This document shows positions 32,574 through 42,864 of a DNA stretch of 64,000 bases, in pieces (position 1 is the stretch's first letter; each line of letters starts with the position of its first letter). Source of the stretch: Poecilobothrus nobilitatus (taxonomy: Eukaryota; Arthropoda; Insecta; Diptera; Dolichopodidae); assembly GCA_947095535.1 (NCBI GenBank), contig OX352772.1, forward strand, positions 107,728,655 to 107,792,654, written 5' to 3'. The translations under genes were made by a program, and so were the position numbers. Below the pieces are notes generated by a model. It did no database searches. It saw nothing but the letters and a program-made list of their open reading frames with translations, and was not told the origin of the DNA.

Positions 32574-35500
32574 TTAAAACCAATTTGAGCTTTTCGCAAA
32601 GCGAAGAATACTCTCCACATTTTTACCTGACAGGTCGCTAAGGCTGTCGAAGAGATATTGCCCCAAATGGGTATTCCATCTTGCCGACAAGGCCGGGCAT
32701 GTGCAAAGAAGATGAAGAGTAGTTTCCTCCTCTTCTTCATCCTTGCAGGCTCCACAATAGTCGCTTGCGGATAAGCCAAGTCTTCTGGCATGCTTCCCTA
32801 TTAGACAGTGACCGGTGATTATACCTATTGCCATTCTAATGTCTGCCCTTTTGAAAGAAAGCAGATCATTGGATCGTCTTAAATCGGTTTTGAGCCATAT
32901 CAATCTTGTGATATTACACGAGGTTAAGTTTGACCATTTGTAATTTACCATATCCGTTATTTCCTTACGAAATAACGTTTTGCTTGTGGATAGAAGTACC
33001 CCTAGTCCTGCCCTATCCGGCAGAACTTGTAAGGTTGTACCAATTCTTGCGAGATCATCAGCTTTTTCATTTCCCGGAATACCTCGATGACCTGGTACCC
33101 AGCAAAGCTGAATGCTAAACTGCCTGGCCATCTCGTTAAGAAGTTTTCGGCAGTTTATTACAGTCTTCGAGGTTGTGCATGTTGATTCCAGAGATTTTAA
33201 CGCAGCCTGACTGTCTGACAGAATACGTACTTGCTTCACAGTCAAAACGCTTCTATTCAGTAGAATCAAGGCTTCTTGAATTGCCATAATTTCCGCTTGG
33301 AAGACGCTACAATGGTCTGGTAATCGGAAATTATGACTGATATTCAGATTATCTGAGAAGACCCCGCATCCTACACTGCTGTTCATTTTTGAACCATCCG
33401 TGTAGAATTGTAGTCCTTCGAAGGTCATCGCTGTGTTTGAGCTCCAACTCTCACGGCTTGGTATGCTCGTCACATGAGATTTCCCGAAGAAGTAAGTTTG
33501 GGACGTGTAGTTCACCAAGGCGGGAGTGGACTTGAATTGGTTTATGATATCCGAGTGACCTTTTCGTGAATTGATCCACTGGGATGTAGCTTTTAATCTC
33601 ACAGCTGTGTTTGCGGCTGCAAATTTACTATAATATTCTACAGGCATCAGATTAAGCATGATGTCTAATGCCGCAGAAGGGGTTGTTATTAAAGAGCCAC
33701 TAAAACATAGTGTGGCAGTTCTTTGGACCCTAGCGATTGCTTTGCGGTTGACCTCTTTATCGATAGCCTTCCACCATACTAGGACTCCGTACATAAGAAT
33801 GGATTTTACTACGGATGTGTATAGCCAGTAAGTCATGTATGTCTGAAGCCCCCATTTCCTACCAATGGCTTTTTTACACGAGTAGAGTGCTATTGAGGCC
33901 TTCTGCACTCTTTCTAAGATGTTAGCTTTCCAGCTTAACTTCCTGTCTAGAGTTAGACCCAGAAATTTCGCCGTTTCGCAAAAGGCAAGAGTGTAGCCAT
34001 TTAACGAAGGCGGTTTTATTTTAGGAATTTTATATTTCCTTGTAAAAAGGACCAGTTCTGTTTTCTGTGGATTTACTGACAGTCCACAGTCTGTAGCCCA
34101 TGTTTTGATTTTGTTTAGTGCAACTTGCAAAACGTCCCTGAGACTGTCTGGAAACTTGCCACTGACCACGACAGCAATATCGTCCGCATAGGCGATAGTT
34201 GTGCAGCCCACCTCTTCTAGGATTTTAAGCAGTTTATTTACTACCATATTCCAAAAAAGAGGAGATAGCACCCCTCCTTGCGGAGTGCCTTTTTTCACAA
34301 ACCTTTTTGCTGAAGCGTTGCCAAAGTTGGCACTGATGGCCCTGCTATTTAGCATATTAGCTATCAGTGCTCTTAGCTCCGGTTCAACTCCTAGGCTTAT
34401 GAGTGCGTCCACAATTGCTGCCTGATTGACGTTATTAAACGCTCCCTCAGTGTCTATAAAAGCTGCAAGAGTATACTCTTTGGAATTTAAAGATCTTTCA
34501 ATCGAGCTTGTCAAAGTGTGAAGTGCAGTATCCACTGACTTCCCTTTACAGTAAGCATGTTGAGAGGCTGACAACAGATTTTTATCTAAGTTGCAGCGGA
34601 TATAGATGTCGATCAATCTTTCTAAGGTTTTAAGAAGGAAGGATGACAGGCTTATAGGCCGAAAGTCCTTCGCATGGACGTGACTACTTTTGCCGGCCTT
34701 GGGTATGAACACTACTCTGACCTGTTTCCATTTATCTGGGATAAGCCCCAAATTAAGACAACCACAGAAAATATTTTTTAACCAAGCCAGGGTAGTAGAT
34801 GCATTTTGCTGGATCTCAGCGCGTATAATTCCATCCGGTCCGCTTGACTTGAATGGTTTGAAACTATCTATAGCCCATTGTAGTTTGTCCCCTGTAACCA
34901 CCACCTCTGAAATAGTAGGGAGAGGATTCAGAAGACAAGCCACCTCTGAGCTGTTATTTGAGCACCCAGGAAAGTGGGTTTTTAAAAGTAATTCCAACGA
35001 CTCCTCGCTTGTGGTAGCCCAGCTGCCATCCTCTTTTTTAAGAAGACTGGGTACCATGGGGTTTGTCGATAGAATTTTCCTAAGTCTAGATGCCTCGGAG
35101 ACGTTCCCTATACCTCCGCAGAATAGTCTCCAGGTATCTCTTTTCGCCTTTTTAAGTGCTTTTTTGTACTGACTAAGAGCTGTTTTATAAGATCTCCAGT
35201 CTTGTATCTCATTTGTTTTTTGGCATTATTAAAAGCTCTCCTACTATCTTTCCTTAGAGCTTTGATTTCATCATTCCACCAAGGTGGTTTAGATTTACCC
35301 CTAGGTTTACTGATGGGACATGAATGCTCTAAGGACTTATTGCAGGCCTTAGTAAAAACGTTTAATAGGCTATTTAGATCCTGGATATTTTTAGGAATTT
35401 CAGGTGTGAAGGAGGGAAGTGTTGACTTTAAGTGCTCCCTATATGTGTTCCAGTCAGTTCTCTTAGGATTTCTATAGATTGACTTTGTTGGAGGACTTTC

Positions 35501-36156
35501 GTCCAGACTGAACTCAAGGTATCTGTGATCTGAAAAGGAATGCTCTTCAGAAACTTTCCATGGGTTTATTTTAGAATAAATGAAGTCCGAGACTAAGGTT
35601 ATGTCTAAGACTTCTTGCCTATTACTAGTAACAAAGGTAGGTTCCCTGCCAATGTTACAGATTAGAAGGTTAGTACTTAAAATGTAATCAAAAAGTGACT
35701 CACCTCTTTCGTTGGTATCCGAACTACCCCAGATGTCATGGTGAGCATTGGCGTCGGAGCTTATGATGACCCCAATGTTCATCCTCCTAGCATCCGCTAT
35801 CAACCCTGCCAGATTGGATGGAGGGAGTTGATCCTGCGAGTCGTGAGGAAGATACGCCGCAACAACCCAGAGTCTTAAGTTTTTTAGCTTTAGGCTCGCC
35901 GCGACCAGATCAGCATCACTGTAATTATACATAAAAGTTAAATTTAATGTATTTTTAGCAAGTATGCACGCTTTAGGTCTGCATACCTCTTTATTGTACA
36001 ACAACGTGTACCCTGGTATCTTGAGTAGATGAACCTGTTTTTTTATCACCCATGGCTCTTGGATCAAGATAATATCCTCGCCCGTTTTCCTGAGGCGGAT
36101 TTCAAGCGCGGCGGAAGCCGCTTTGGAATGATGGAGATTAATTTAGAGTAGCTTCA
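32574..36156 (-). pseudogene. LINE ORF2: endonuclease, reverse transcriptase, RNase H
   Basis: The endonuclease (36067-35108) has IQEPW, SSDANAHHDIWGS and FSDHRYLEF, the catalytic residues of the AP-endonuclease family. The RT frame (35057-32574, 827 codons) has GIIRAEIQQ, TPQGGVLSPLFWNMVVNKLL, the YADDIAV active site and KFLGLTLDRKLSW. RNase H shows FYTDGSKM, FQAEIMAIQEAL, ILSDSQAAL and WVPGHRGIPGNEKADDLA, so all four acidic residues are present. A C-terminal Cys/His motif (CGACKDEEEEETTLHLLC) follows. The endonuclease and RT frames are split by a one-base slip, probably in the run of six A (minus strand) at 35216-35221. A TAA near 36142 separates a likely start at 36156 (overlapping the ORF1 end) from the endonuclease. 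The enzyme nicks the target and primes cDNA synthesis there. Confidence 0.9.
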
Positions 36157-36992
36157 TTACCTGAGCCATCCTTAATCTCCACCACCGTCGCGTTAGCTTC
36201 ATCCTCGAAGTCCATTGAGAAGCTTTTGGCATCATCAAAGCTGTCGGAATCAGATCTAAGTAGATCTTCTTCATCGTCAGCCTTGATGACATCATTCACT
36301 CTCTTTGGAGCCGAAGAGGATGCTCCGTCAACGACATCGGATCGGTCAGAGTATGCCTTTTGGGCTTGACTTGGGCCTTCCCCGATGCTCCTTGAGGCCT
36401 CCATCTCATCCTTTTTATACACCTTCAGTGTAACCGCTGTGAAGCCGTAATTTATGACCCCTTTGGCTTTCGCTAGGGGTTGTAGGGAGTCCTTATTGAC
36501 AATGACTAACGCCTGTCGGGATTCTCCTACTACTTCCCCTAGTTTGGCAATCTTCCAATTGTGAGTTGGAAGTTGGGGGTTTGACACTTTCATCATTTTG
36601 ATGATCGTGTCTGCTTCGGCAGGTTCCCTCGGCAGCCATACCCTAGCTCTTGGCCTGCTAGGGATTTCATCCCTGCTTACGGGTTTGAGCTTGGCCCCTG
36701 GCCACAGACTTCCCACCTTACCTATCGCCTGCTTGTAGAGATCTGCCGATCTCTGATCAGCACAAGCAGTCAATTTGACGTGGCCCTGATGCCAGCCAGA
36801 GTCTCTACAGGAGGGTGGTGGTCCCGGGATTTCTTCCAGTACCTGGAAGAAAATTGTGTTTAAAGCAACCGTTTTTGGTTGTTCGCGACTTTTCTTAGCA
36901 CTGTCAGTGCCAGGTTTGGTCGCTTTACTTGCCGACTTTTGGGAAGTGCCGGCTAACTCTTTTTTCGAATCTTTTTTTTTATTTTATTCCAT
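36138..36992 (-). pseudogene. LINE ORF1 (nucleic-acid-binding, DUF4780-like)
   Basis: The open part 36138-36773 lies in a longer frame. Upstream codons read back through GPPPSCRDSGWHQGHVKL and a Lys/Ser-rich region to an ATG at 36992, whose third codon is TAA, so either a premature stop is present or the true start is downstream. The middle domain (CADQRSADL...SLWPGAKLKPVSRDEIP, then ARVWLP) resembles the DUF4780 domain often found in ORF1 of insect LINEs. The C-terminal third is acidic (ADDEEDLLRSDSDSFDD). In this element class ORF1 packages the RNA. It overlaps the probable ORF2 start by about 20 bases. Confidence 0.7.
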
Positions 36993-37350
36993 ATTTGAAC
37001 CCACGAGTACGAAGAAAAGGAAGGTCCACCCCATGCAGAGATTCGTATACATAGGGTAAGGCTAATTAATTGGGACGGTCGCCAGGTACTCCGAATACTC
37101 CGTTCGCGACTGGGCTATTTTTAAGACTGGGCCCTCAGCCAGGCTGATCATCGGCACGGGTCGTATAACACCTTGAATCCGGCCCAGGTTTACCCCAATC
37201 CGATGGTTCCGGTAAAAACCGAGGTGTCAGTAATACGATGCATAAAGACAGACCCAGTTTACCTTTCCCTTAGTACCTAACCACCTACCTGGTGATTATT
37301 TCCGGTCGGCACCCACGAGGAGGGTTTGGATTGGGGATTTTTGCCGACCA
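36993..37350 (-). other. LINE 5' untranslated region
   Basis: About 360 bp, relatively G+C-rich, between the target duplication and the ORF1 start. LINEs of this type place an internal promoter here; no specific initiator or DPE match is claimed. Confidence 0.5.
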
Positions 37351-37363
37351 CATCACAGCATTA
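37351..37363. repeat. 13-bp target-site duplication, right copy
   Basis: Identical to 32468-32480. Confidence 0.95.
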
Positions 37364-37375
37364 AGAATTAATTAT

Positions 37376-37657
37376 TTAAATAGTAAAATTTTTCTGCTTT
37401 TCTATGTTAATAGTTATGCATCGTCCGTTTGCCGATCTTAGCCCATGATGAAAACTCTGTTTTATGTCTTTTATTATCTGCTCATCGATTTTTTTGTTAA
37501 ATTGGTAATAAAATTTATTCCATTCATGATATTTCAAAGCAATTTCCTTTTTACCGATACGATGAAATTTGGTTAAGGCTTCAAACGACTCGCATGCAAA
37601 CCCAACATACATTTTTAATGTATGACTTTTATCGAGAAAATAAGTATAACTTAGCAA
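37376..37657 (-). CDS. Unknown Polinton-region ORF, unit 1
   Basis: A 93-codon frame (GFACESFEALTKFHRIGKKE in the middle) follows the protease on the same strand. In units 2-4 the codon after KYHE is TAG instead of TGG, so only unit 1 keeps it open. I see no known domain; minor capsid or another structural gene is possible from its position but unproven. Confidence 0.4.
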   Translation of the reverse strand: MLSYTYFLDKSHTLKMYVGFACESFEALTKFHRIGKKEIALKYHEWNKFYYQFNKKIDEQIIKDIKQSFHHGLRSANGRCITINIEKQKNFTI

Positions 37658-37726
37658 TAAATTTCTGTTTTGACCTGGTTCCTTCCTTAACTTTAATTTT
37701 ACTAAAAATTGTTTATATTGTTTTTA

Positions 37727-38169
37727 TTATTTATAAGTTTTAGGAACACAAATTTGTAATGAGTTATATTTTCCAAATATATTTTGTAAGGTTTTTAGAA
37801 TCAATTTGTCGTTTTCTAGTTGATTGAAGTTATTAAATTTTCTTAAAAAGGCGTTCATACTACAATCGCGGCATCTAGACCAAGTATAAATACAACAATA
37901 TTGTCAACATACACCTGAATAGTTACTTTGTAACTGTTTCTCATTCTAATTTATCTGGTTTTTTACCAAACGAATCAAAATATTCAATACAGCCATGTTT
38001 TGGAATATAAATAGCTAACCAATAAGTCCCTGGATTTGTCAGTGTTTACAATTAAAAAAGTTTGTTTTTGAATTATTTTGGGCAGTTGATCTGAAGCAAA
38101 AATTCCCTTAAATAATTTACTTGTGTATTTGTTACATTTTAATACACTCCTTATTTCTAGGGTGTTCAT
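37727..38169 (-). pseudogene. Adenain-like cysteine protease, unit 1
   Basis: It starts at ATG 38169 (MNTLEIRSVLKCN...GIFASDQLP) and continues as FLIVNTDKS. After a one-base frameshift it reads NPGTYWLAIYIPKHGCIEYF then DSFGKKP, and ends with a C-stop-QYCCIY segment and SMNAFLRKF. This is the layout of the adenovirus-type maturation protease encoded by Polintons, which would cleave capsid proteins. The catalytic His position reads Tyr (GTYW), and the Cys-box carries a stop; both changes occur in every unit. It lies between the capsid-like gene and the unknown ORFs. Confidence 0.75.
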
Positions 38170-38301
38170 TAATCAAATTGACTCAAGTCATATACTTTGA
38201 TTGTTTCTTTAATATAGTTCGATAAAAAACTCTTTTTTTTTATTTTGTTTTATTTGTTATAATAGCATCAAATTTTTGTAGTACTTGACAGAGCTCTTTA
38301 T

Positions 38302-38496
38302 TTATTTTATCGTTGCATACAGTTCCGAAAGGGTAATTTTTAAAAATATTAATTGCCAAGTTAGAAATTTATACTTGAGTTCTCTAACAATCTTTATATA
38401 AGGTTCTTTAATACCAACTATACAAATATCTTTCGCAAACAAGTTATTATTATCATCACAACATAATGTTACATACAGAAGTGCAGCCAGTAACAT
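38302..38496 (-). CDS. Small hypothetical ORF, unit 1
   Basis: A 64-codon frame with a hydrophobic start (MLLAALLYVTLCC) between capsid and protease genes. Units 2-4 have one extra codon (MLLACALLYV). It may be a small membrane protein or chance; no family is recognised. Confidence 0.25.
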   Translation of the reverse strand: MLLAALLYVTLCCDDNNNLFAKDICIVGIKEPYIKIVRELKYKFLTWQLIFLKITLSELYATIK

Positions 38497-38533
38497 TTTA
38501 TCAAATATTCATATTTATATTTATGTATGCTAT

Positions 38534-39600
38534 TTATAGGTTTGTAAATATATTTCCATTTTTATCAATTTGTAAGCTTGCATCAAATTCTCCATAATTA
38601 ATAGCAGTTAGGGTAGATGCAAGGGGCTTTGACAGACTTGCGTTTATTCGAATTGTATCTTTGTTTAGAAAACTTTTGACACACTTCATTTGCAGGTGCA
38701 TCTTTATCATTATGGCAAATTCCATTACCTAAAAAAAGTGTGCTATACGCTCTAGTGTGGCAATTATTTTCTTCGAAAAAACTAGTTTTAATTGCTGAAT
38801 TAAGAATTATTTCATTGGGTAATTGAACTCCATTTACGTTTAATATAAATTGCGAAATATCGAAGTGTTTAAAATTGTATGGATTTCTTGATCTTTTCCA
38901 GAGTAACCTGCTTTTTCTGTCATACAAAATATTATTGTGTTTGGTAACTGTCCAATGAAACCATTATCAAGTGATATGATGAACTATTCCGGTGGAATTA
39001 TAAAACTTTTTAACTCTACACGTTTGTAATTGTACTTGGAGTTAGTTTTTCCAATACAGCATTATGTGCAAATAGCACACTAGTATTAATAGTTACATGT
39101 TTCATAAATAAAGTAGGTTCTAAAATTTTCAGTTAAGATTCGTCAGAATCATCTGCAAAGACGTAAAATTCTGGTTTTTCTACTGTTAAGAGAATTCGAA
39201 CATCAACATTGTTTATGAGAAGTGTAGGTCGGTTAAACATATCTAGATGTAGTTTACCCATAAGTTCTACTACATTGCTATTTTGGTATAATTTTTGACG
39301 TTATCTGATTTTGCTAACTTTGGCTTATCTAACGTCCATCCAGCACATTCTAAATATGTTGTAGCCGCATCTGTACCGTAATTTAATAATGATTCAGTAT
39401 AAGTTCTGTAATGATAATTTCCATCTGATGGAGATATATTCTTTCCATTTAGTTGAACGTTGCATTGTTTTATTAACGAGTGTAACATATTATTAACTAC
39501 ACTTGGTTGTTGTGTAGCAGTTCCATGGGTTTTTTTGTCTTTATTTTTATTCCGTTGTGTTCCATCTTTTTTTTAAATTTGTACTTTTGATTTTAGATAT
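38534..39600 (-). pseudogene. Polinton major-capsid-like protein, unit 1
   Basis: Read from 39600, the order is NMLHSLIKQCNVQLNGKNIS, YHYRTYTESLLNYGTDA (39488-39270), then out-of-frame stretches (HLDMFNRPTLLINN, ILEPTLFMKHV). The frame 38598-38927 follows (NPYNFKHFDISQFILNVNGV, YSTLFLGNG), and the frame 38534-38725 ends with AINYGEFDASLQIDKNGN. This series matches the double-jelly-roll capsid family that insect genome annotations call 'F54H12.2-like'. The N-terminus is cut near 39600, where LINE 3' sequence begins. At least three frame changes exclude a functional product. Confidence 0.8.
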
Positions 39601-39810
39601 GTAGAAGATAAGTCACCATATGTTTAGTTTGTTTAGTTTAGTTATTAATTTAGTTATTTCAAACTATTAATTTTACAAAATAAAATATGTATATATACCT
39701 ACTAAAATTTAAATGCTTTTGAACTACATATTACGTTTTTTTTTTTGGTTAAATTATATATGCGAATATTAAAAATGAAATTTTAAATACTTAATTTCAA
39801 ATATTAAAAA

Positions 39811-39932
39811 GGGGCCTCGGTGCCCTAGAGGGTAAGAGCGTATACAATACGCTGCAAACATACCGAGGCAGTTATTCCCACTTACGACATTTCCAGCCAC
39901 GCCTGAACAAGCAAGGTTGTGTAATTTGAGTT
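39811..39932 (-). repeat. LINE 3'-terminal segment with hairpin, end of unit 1
   Basis: On the minus strand a GGGC...GCCC hairpin (ctagggcaccgaggcccc) is followed by tttttaat, typical of the 3' ends recognised by CR1/L2-type reverse transcriptases. At the array's right flank the same segment joins LINE RT coding sequence. Alternatively it is a tRNA-derived SINE head (it contains ccctagagggtaagagcg), but no good B box is present. Confidence 0.55.
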
Positions 39933-40574
39933 GTAGAAGTCGCTCATAAGACCGAAGACAATTTCGTCATGAAAGCTAACCGGTAATAACGAATTATCAG
40001 CGTCGTCAACAGTAAAAGAAATAGAAGGACGATTCAAATCGCCAAACACAAAAATTGAGTCATCCTCATGCATTTCTGAAATAATATTGTGATATACACT
40101 ATACAAATCAGAATATGAGGAATTGTCAGAGTTCGGAGGGAAATAAACAATACCTAGGTATAAATTATTTGTGTCTAATTTTATTTTAACAAATTGGTGA
40201 TCGAAAGAATGATGTGTACCAGTGATTAATGGTACACTAGATACCATAATACCAGATATATAATCAAGATCCTTTCTGTAAATGAACCAATTACCATCAA
40301 TAATTTCCTCGTTTGTAAACGAATCGTTAAGCCATGTTTCAGATATAACTAATACCCTGAAATTACATGACTTGGCATCAACAAAAAGGTTTTTGAGCTT
40401 GCCTCTCATACCACTACAATTGTGGTAAAACATTTTAATGTTGTTTATATTGTTGGAAGTTTGAGAGGTTTTTTTAGAGTAAGTAACGTTAGATAAAGAG
40501 ATGAGATTTGAAATTTGGTTGAAACTTGAGTAATTACTTAGAGTTTGGACGAAAAAACTTGTTATAACTCTCAC
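39882..40574 (-). pseudogene. LINE endonuclease fragment, unit 2
   Basis: A 230-codon frame. It lacks the glycine-rich SRGGGVLLA block seen in unit 1 (IS-GIMVSSVP instead) but keeps LYLGIVYFPPNSDN, which unit 1 lost. Its C-terminus (NSNYTTLLVQAWLEMS) is encoded across the unit junction by LINE 3' sequence, so the ORF is chimeric. Unit 2 alone reads VISETW and EEIIDGN. Confidence 0.75.
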
Positions 40575-40689
40575 GAGATTGATTCAAATGATTGTAGTAG
40601 TTGCTATTGCAATGACTACGATAAGCCTTAAGATCCTCTTCGACCTCTTTAACAGAGAAGCCTATATTTTTATGATATCTGACATAAAT

Positions 40690-40950
40690 TTTTATAATTA
40701 GATGGCAGACCCTCAGTGTGAATGAGAACTGAAGCTCTACTAATAACTGATTTTAAGACATTTAAAACATCTTCAGCATTTTTGTTTTCACAGGTTCAGC
40801 ATAGGCGTATTTAGAAAAAGTGTCAATGACCGTCAGCATATATTTATAACCGTTATTAAACTTTGCATAAGGTATCATTTCTACTAAATCAATTTGCCAT
40901 GTTTAAGGTATTATTTCTACTAAATCAATTTGCCATGCCATGACAATTTA
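40690..40950 (-). pseudogene. int: Polinton integrase core, unit 2
   Basis: Same layout and same A-run frameshift as unit 1, but with YAYAEPVK. The neighbouring word is atcatggtttaaac, shared with unit 4 and different from units 1 and 3 (atcacgg). Confidence 0.7.
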
Positions 40951-41253
40951 AAAATGTCAAAGGTGTTAAAAGGCATAAAATAATAGACCAAATCATGGTT
41001 TAAACTAACCAGTTGCTTGAATCTATTTTGTTTTTATGCTTTTCTACATGAGTATTAACTCGGGTTTTATTTTCAATTTTAATTCATTCCTATTCTGACA
41101 TTTATTTAACAACGTTTGAAAATGCAAGCTGATTCAACAACATTCTCGGTTAAATAAACTGACCTAGTAAATACTCAACTTCAGATTCAGGATGATTCCA
41201 CTGTGGAGGATGAGGAATTAGCAGAAACAGAAGAATTTTTACCACCTTGATAG

Positions 41254-41442
41254 ATGATAGATGAAGAAGAAGAAGACGAAAACGCAGCCGTAGATTTAAA
41301 CGCAAATGAAGAAGGAGAACAAGAGGAAAAAATAGAAATTTGGAATATAAATAATCAGCAGGAAGATCCTGACTATTTTGAAAATTTATATAGAAATATA
41401 TTTTTTAGTCTATATGTAAACAAATATATAAATCAAATATAA
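41254..41442 (+). CDS. Acidic ORF, unit 2
   Basis: 62 codons. It begins MIDEEEEDEN, one codon shorter than in units 1 and 3, and has DLNANEEG where the others have DLNENEEG. Confidence 0.4.
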   Translation: MIDEEEEDENAAVDLNANEEGEQEEKIEIWNINNQQEDPDYFENLYRNIFFSLYVNKYINQI

Positions 41443-41469
41443 ACTAAAACTATAAATTTTGACAGTAAA

Positions 41470-41685
41470 TCACATTGTATTTATTTTATGTAGTGTATTA
41501 AAGATTTTCTCTTTTAAAATTACAGGAATTTTAAAAAATAACTTTGAATAATTGCATTGAACATTAAAAACTTGCATATAAATTTCTTGTTGTAACCTTA
41601 ACACCTGTTGTTCACTACATAATTTTAGATATTCTCCAACATATCGTTTTACATTAAGCTCAGCATTTTTATTATAGGTCATCAC
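41470..41685 (-). CDS. Small unknown ORF, unit 2
   Basis: 71 codons. The uninterrupted site corresponding to the LINE insertion of unit 1 (catcacagcatta) lies directly upstream at about 41680-41692. Confidence 0.4.
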   Translation of the reverse strand: MMTYNKNAELNVKRYVGEYLKLCSEQQVLRLQQEIYMQVFNVQCNYSKLFFKIPVILKEKIFNTLHKINTM

Positions 41686-42054
41686 AGCATTAAGAATTAA
41701 TTATTTAAATAGTAAAATTTTTCTGCTTTTCTATGTTAATAGTTATGCATCGTCCGTTTGCCGATCTTAGCCCATGATGAAAACTCTGTTTTATGTCTTT
41801 TATTATCTGCTCATCGATTTTTTTGTTAAATTGGTAATAAAATTTATTCTATTCATGATATTTCAAAGCAATTTCCTTTTTACCGATACGATGAAATTTG
41901 GTTAAGGCTTCAAACGACTCGCAGTCAAACCCAATATAAATTTTTAATGTATGACTTTTATTGAGAAAATAAGTATAACTTAGCAATAAATTTCTGTTTT
42001 GACCTGGTTCCTCCATTACTTTAATTTTACTAAAAATTGTTTATATTGTTTTTA

Positions 42055-42497
42055 TTATTTATAAGTTTTAGGAACACAAATTTGTAATGAGTTATATTTT
42101 CCAAATATATTTTGTAAGGTTTTTAGAATCAATTTGTCGTTTTCTAGTTGATTGACCTTATTAAATTTTTTTAAAAAGGCGTTCATACTACAATCGCGGC
42201 ATCCAGACCAAGTATAAATACAACAATATTATCAACATACACCTGAATAGTTACTTTGTAACTGTTTCTCATTCTAATTTATCTGGTTTTTTACCAAACG
42301 AATCAAAATATTCAATACAGCCATGTTTTGGAATATAAATAGCTAACCAATAAGTCCCTGGATTTGTCAGTGTTTACAATTAAAAAAGTTTGTTTTTGAA
42401 TTATTTTGGGCAGTTGATCTGAAGCAAAAATTCCCTTAAATAATTTACTTGTGTATTTGTTACATTTTAATACACTCCTTATTTCTAGGGTGTTCAT
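42055..42497 (-). pseudogene. Adenain-like protease, unit 2
   Basis: 443 bp, with the same Tyr substitution, frameshift and Cys-box stop as unit 1. The N-terminal 61 codons are identical to unit 1. Confidence 0.7.
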
Positions 42498-42629
42498 TAA
42501 TCAAATTGACTCAAGTCATATACTTTGATTGTTTCTTTAATATAGTTCGATAAAAAACTCTTTTTTTTTATTTTGTTTTATTTGTTATAATAGCATCAAA
42601 TTTTTGTAGTACTTGACAGAGCTCTTTAT

Positions 42630-42827
42630 TTATTTTATCGTTGCATACAGTTCCGAAAGGGTAATTTTTAAAAATATTAATTGCCAAGTTAGAAATTTAT
42701 ACTTGAGTTCTCTAACAATCTTTATATAAGGTTCTTTAATACCAACTATACAAATATCTTTCGCAAACAAGTTATTATTATCATCACAACATAATGTTAC
42801 ATACAGAAGTGCACATGCCAGTAACAT
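42630..42827 (-). CDS. Small hypothetical ORF, unit 2
   Basis: 65 codons, with the extra Cys codon in MLLACALLYV. Confidence 0.2.
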   Translation of the reverse strand: MLLACALLYVTLCCDDNNNLFAKDICIVGIKEPYIKIVRELKYKFLTWQLIFLKITLSELYATIK

Positions 42828-42864
42828 TTTATCAAATATTCATATTTATATTTATGTATGCTAT

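Larger units (their letters stand above)
32481..37350 (-). mobile_element. Nearly intact RNase H-bearing LINE (I/LOA-like)
   Basis: A 4870-bp non-LTR retrotransposon lies in reverse orientation inside unit 1, with a perfect 13-bp target duplication and an empty site in units 2-4. It contains a 5' region, ORF1 and ORF2 (endonuclease, RT, RNase H, CCHC). Its 3' end on the minus strand is not poly(A) but about three copies of TTAACC/TAACC (plus strand ggttaggttaggtta). Base composition is clearly richer in G+C than its surroundings. Only a few lesions are visible (one frameshift and a premature stop near the start of each ORF), so it is among the younger insertions here. The RNase H places it with I/LOA-type elements; the exact clade is uncertain. 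Confidence 0.9.

Noticed and set aside
34690..35172. 160-codon plus-strand ORF
   Set aside because: Antisense shadow of the LINE ORF2 RT and endonuclease; no features of its own. The same holds for plus-strand ORFs at 35202, 34201, 32930, 20313 and 2782.
39811..39888. tRNA-derived SINE at each array junction
   Set aside because: An A-box-like word exists, but there is no convincing B box. The same sequence is the 3' continuation of LINE RT at the right flank, so a LINE 3' end with hairpin is the simpler reading; kept as an alternative.
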